Shown one piece after another: positions 63,653 to 64,000 of a stretch of DNA of 64,000 bases. Source of the DNA: [Clostridium] ultunense DSM 10521. Lineage in GTDB: Bacteria; Bacillota; Clostridia; Tissierellales; Tepidimicrobiaceae. The stretch lies in the NCBI RefSeq assembly GCF_000511955.1, contig NZ_AZSU01000003.1, positions 411,049-475,048 of the forward strand, written 5' to 3'. Both the position numbers and the translations under genes were made by a program. The first letter of the stretch is position 1. Each line of letters begins with the position of its first letter. The notes under the pieces are model-generated. The model did not search any database and had not been told where the DNA came from. It saw only the letters and a program-made list of their open reading frames with translations.

Positions 63653-64000
63653 TTAATTAAACAGTAGAGTCTTTACTATTACAGGTACAACACTTCCATC
63701 TGCTAAGGGTTTGCCAATATCTACATAGTCTCCATTTTCCACTTTTATGGAGTCAATGCATACTATCTTTTTTTATTGCTTAAGCGAATATCTAATGTCT
63801 GACCAAGTACCTTAGCTATATCATTTTCTATAATAATTAATGGCGTATCCAGATCTAAAATATCTCTCATACCATTTATTATTGAATCTGCTAAACCTTC
63901 TACTTCCTCGAAGTTTAAATTCCTCACCCCCTTGATAGCTAAAGCAACCAATTGGATATCCTCTTCCAACATAAACCATCTTAGCTTCTCAGCAATAATC
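63653..64000 (-). pseudogene. EutA, ethanolamine ammonia-lyase reactivase, 3' part with frameshift
   Basis: The frame enters from the window edge (IIAEKLRWFMLEEDIQLVALAIKG, then PLIIIENDIAKVLGQTLDI) and stops at 63763 after LSNKKR. The C-terminus continues in another frame as [37 protein letters not shown] to 63653. The shift lies in a run of seven A residues near 63766-63775. The 5' part is outside the window. Confidence 0.82.

Noticed and set aside
1-64000. CRISPR array, tRNA or rRNA genes
   Set aside because: No regularly spaced 25-40-bp repeats, no tRNA-like cloverleaf with a GGTTCGA-type arm and no rRNA sequence was recognised in a read-through of both strands.

Overview
This 64 kb window has low GC (roughly 30% by eye) and comes from an anaerobic, endospore-forming Firmicute, most likely a Clostridia/Tissierellia-type organism. 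The evidence is a division and cell-wall (dcw) cluster running into spoIIGA-sigE-sigG, a complete spoIIA operon next to spoVA genes, a meso-DAP-type MurE, yunB, a YhcN/YlaJ-type lipoprotein, strong AGGAGG ribosome sites and no respiratory genes. Most genes are on the minus strand, so operons read from right to left.

Layout. 1-470: broken ISLre2/UPF0236-type transposase. 575-19100: dcw/sporulation cluster read mraZ-rsmH-ftsL-pbp-murE-mraY-murD-ftsW-murG-murA-divIB-DUF881-DUF881-sbp-ftsZ-spoIIGA-sigE-sigG-ylmC, headed by an MraZ-type operator of three 10-bp repeats. 19.2-23.3 kb: lgt, a YmfF-type M16 homologue, a spore lipoprotein and ychF. 23.3-26.9 kb: PTS module with a BglG-type antiterminator and two RAT/terminator switches. 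26.9-28.0 kb: encapsulin nanocompartment with its ferritin-like cargo. 28.4-33.1 kb: deoC, pduL and aroA-aroB-aroC. 33.2-35.0 kb: two unassigned membrane genes, one with a degenerate Mrr-like domain, and a 57-aa gene missed by length filters. 35.1-41.3 kb: housekeeping genes (yebC, nadE, a split TSUP permease, CoA-binding protein, yigZ, Nudix-like, hflX, yunB). 41.4-44.4 kb: large class A PBP. 44.4-49.2 kb: spoIIAA-spoIIAB-sigF followed by a 58-aa membrane protein and spoVAA-E, with an apparent frameshift in spoVAB. 49.3-60.5 kb: folD, NhaC-type antiporter, CDF transporter, iron-type ABC transporter, PHP, DsbA-like, ATP-grasp ligase, and folT under a THF riboswitch. 60.6-64.0 kb: a decayed ethanolamine-utilization (eut) microcompartment locus.

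How the parts work together. The left third builds the septum and peptidoglycan, then feeds sporulation: SpoIIGA processes pro-SigE, and SigG follows. The spoIIA/spoVA block at 44-49 kb supplies SigF and the dipicolinate channel. The PTS module looks self-regulating, because the antiterminator gene and the transporter gene each sit behind their own RAT/terminator. The eut locus keeps only the shell pentamer gene eutN open; eutA, eutB, pduL, eutH and the iron alcohol dehydrogenase carry internal deletions and/or frameshifts. An intact pduL persists at 29 kb beside deoC.

I found no tRNA, rRNA, CRISPR array or intact mobile element. Nothing here is clearly a new system. The best leads are the eut locus caught in mid-decay, the membrane Mrr-like pair, the RAT that overlaps the antiterminator stop codon, and the small membrane gene inside the spoIIA-spoVA block. 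All family assignments come from reading the sequence; no database search was run.
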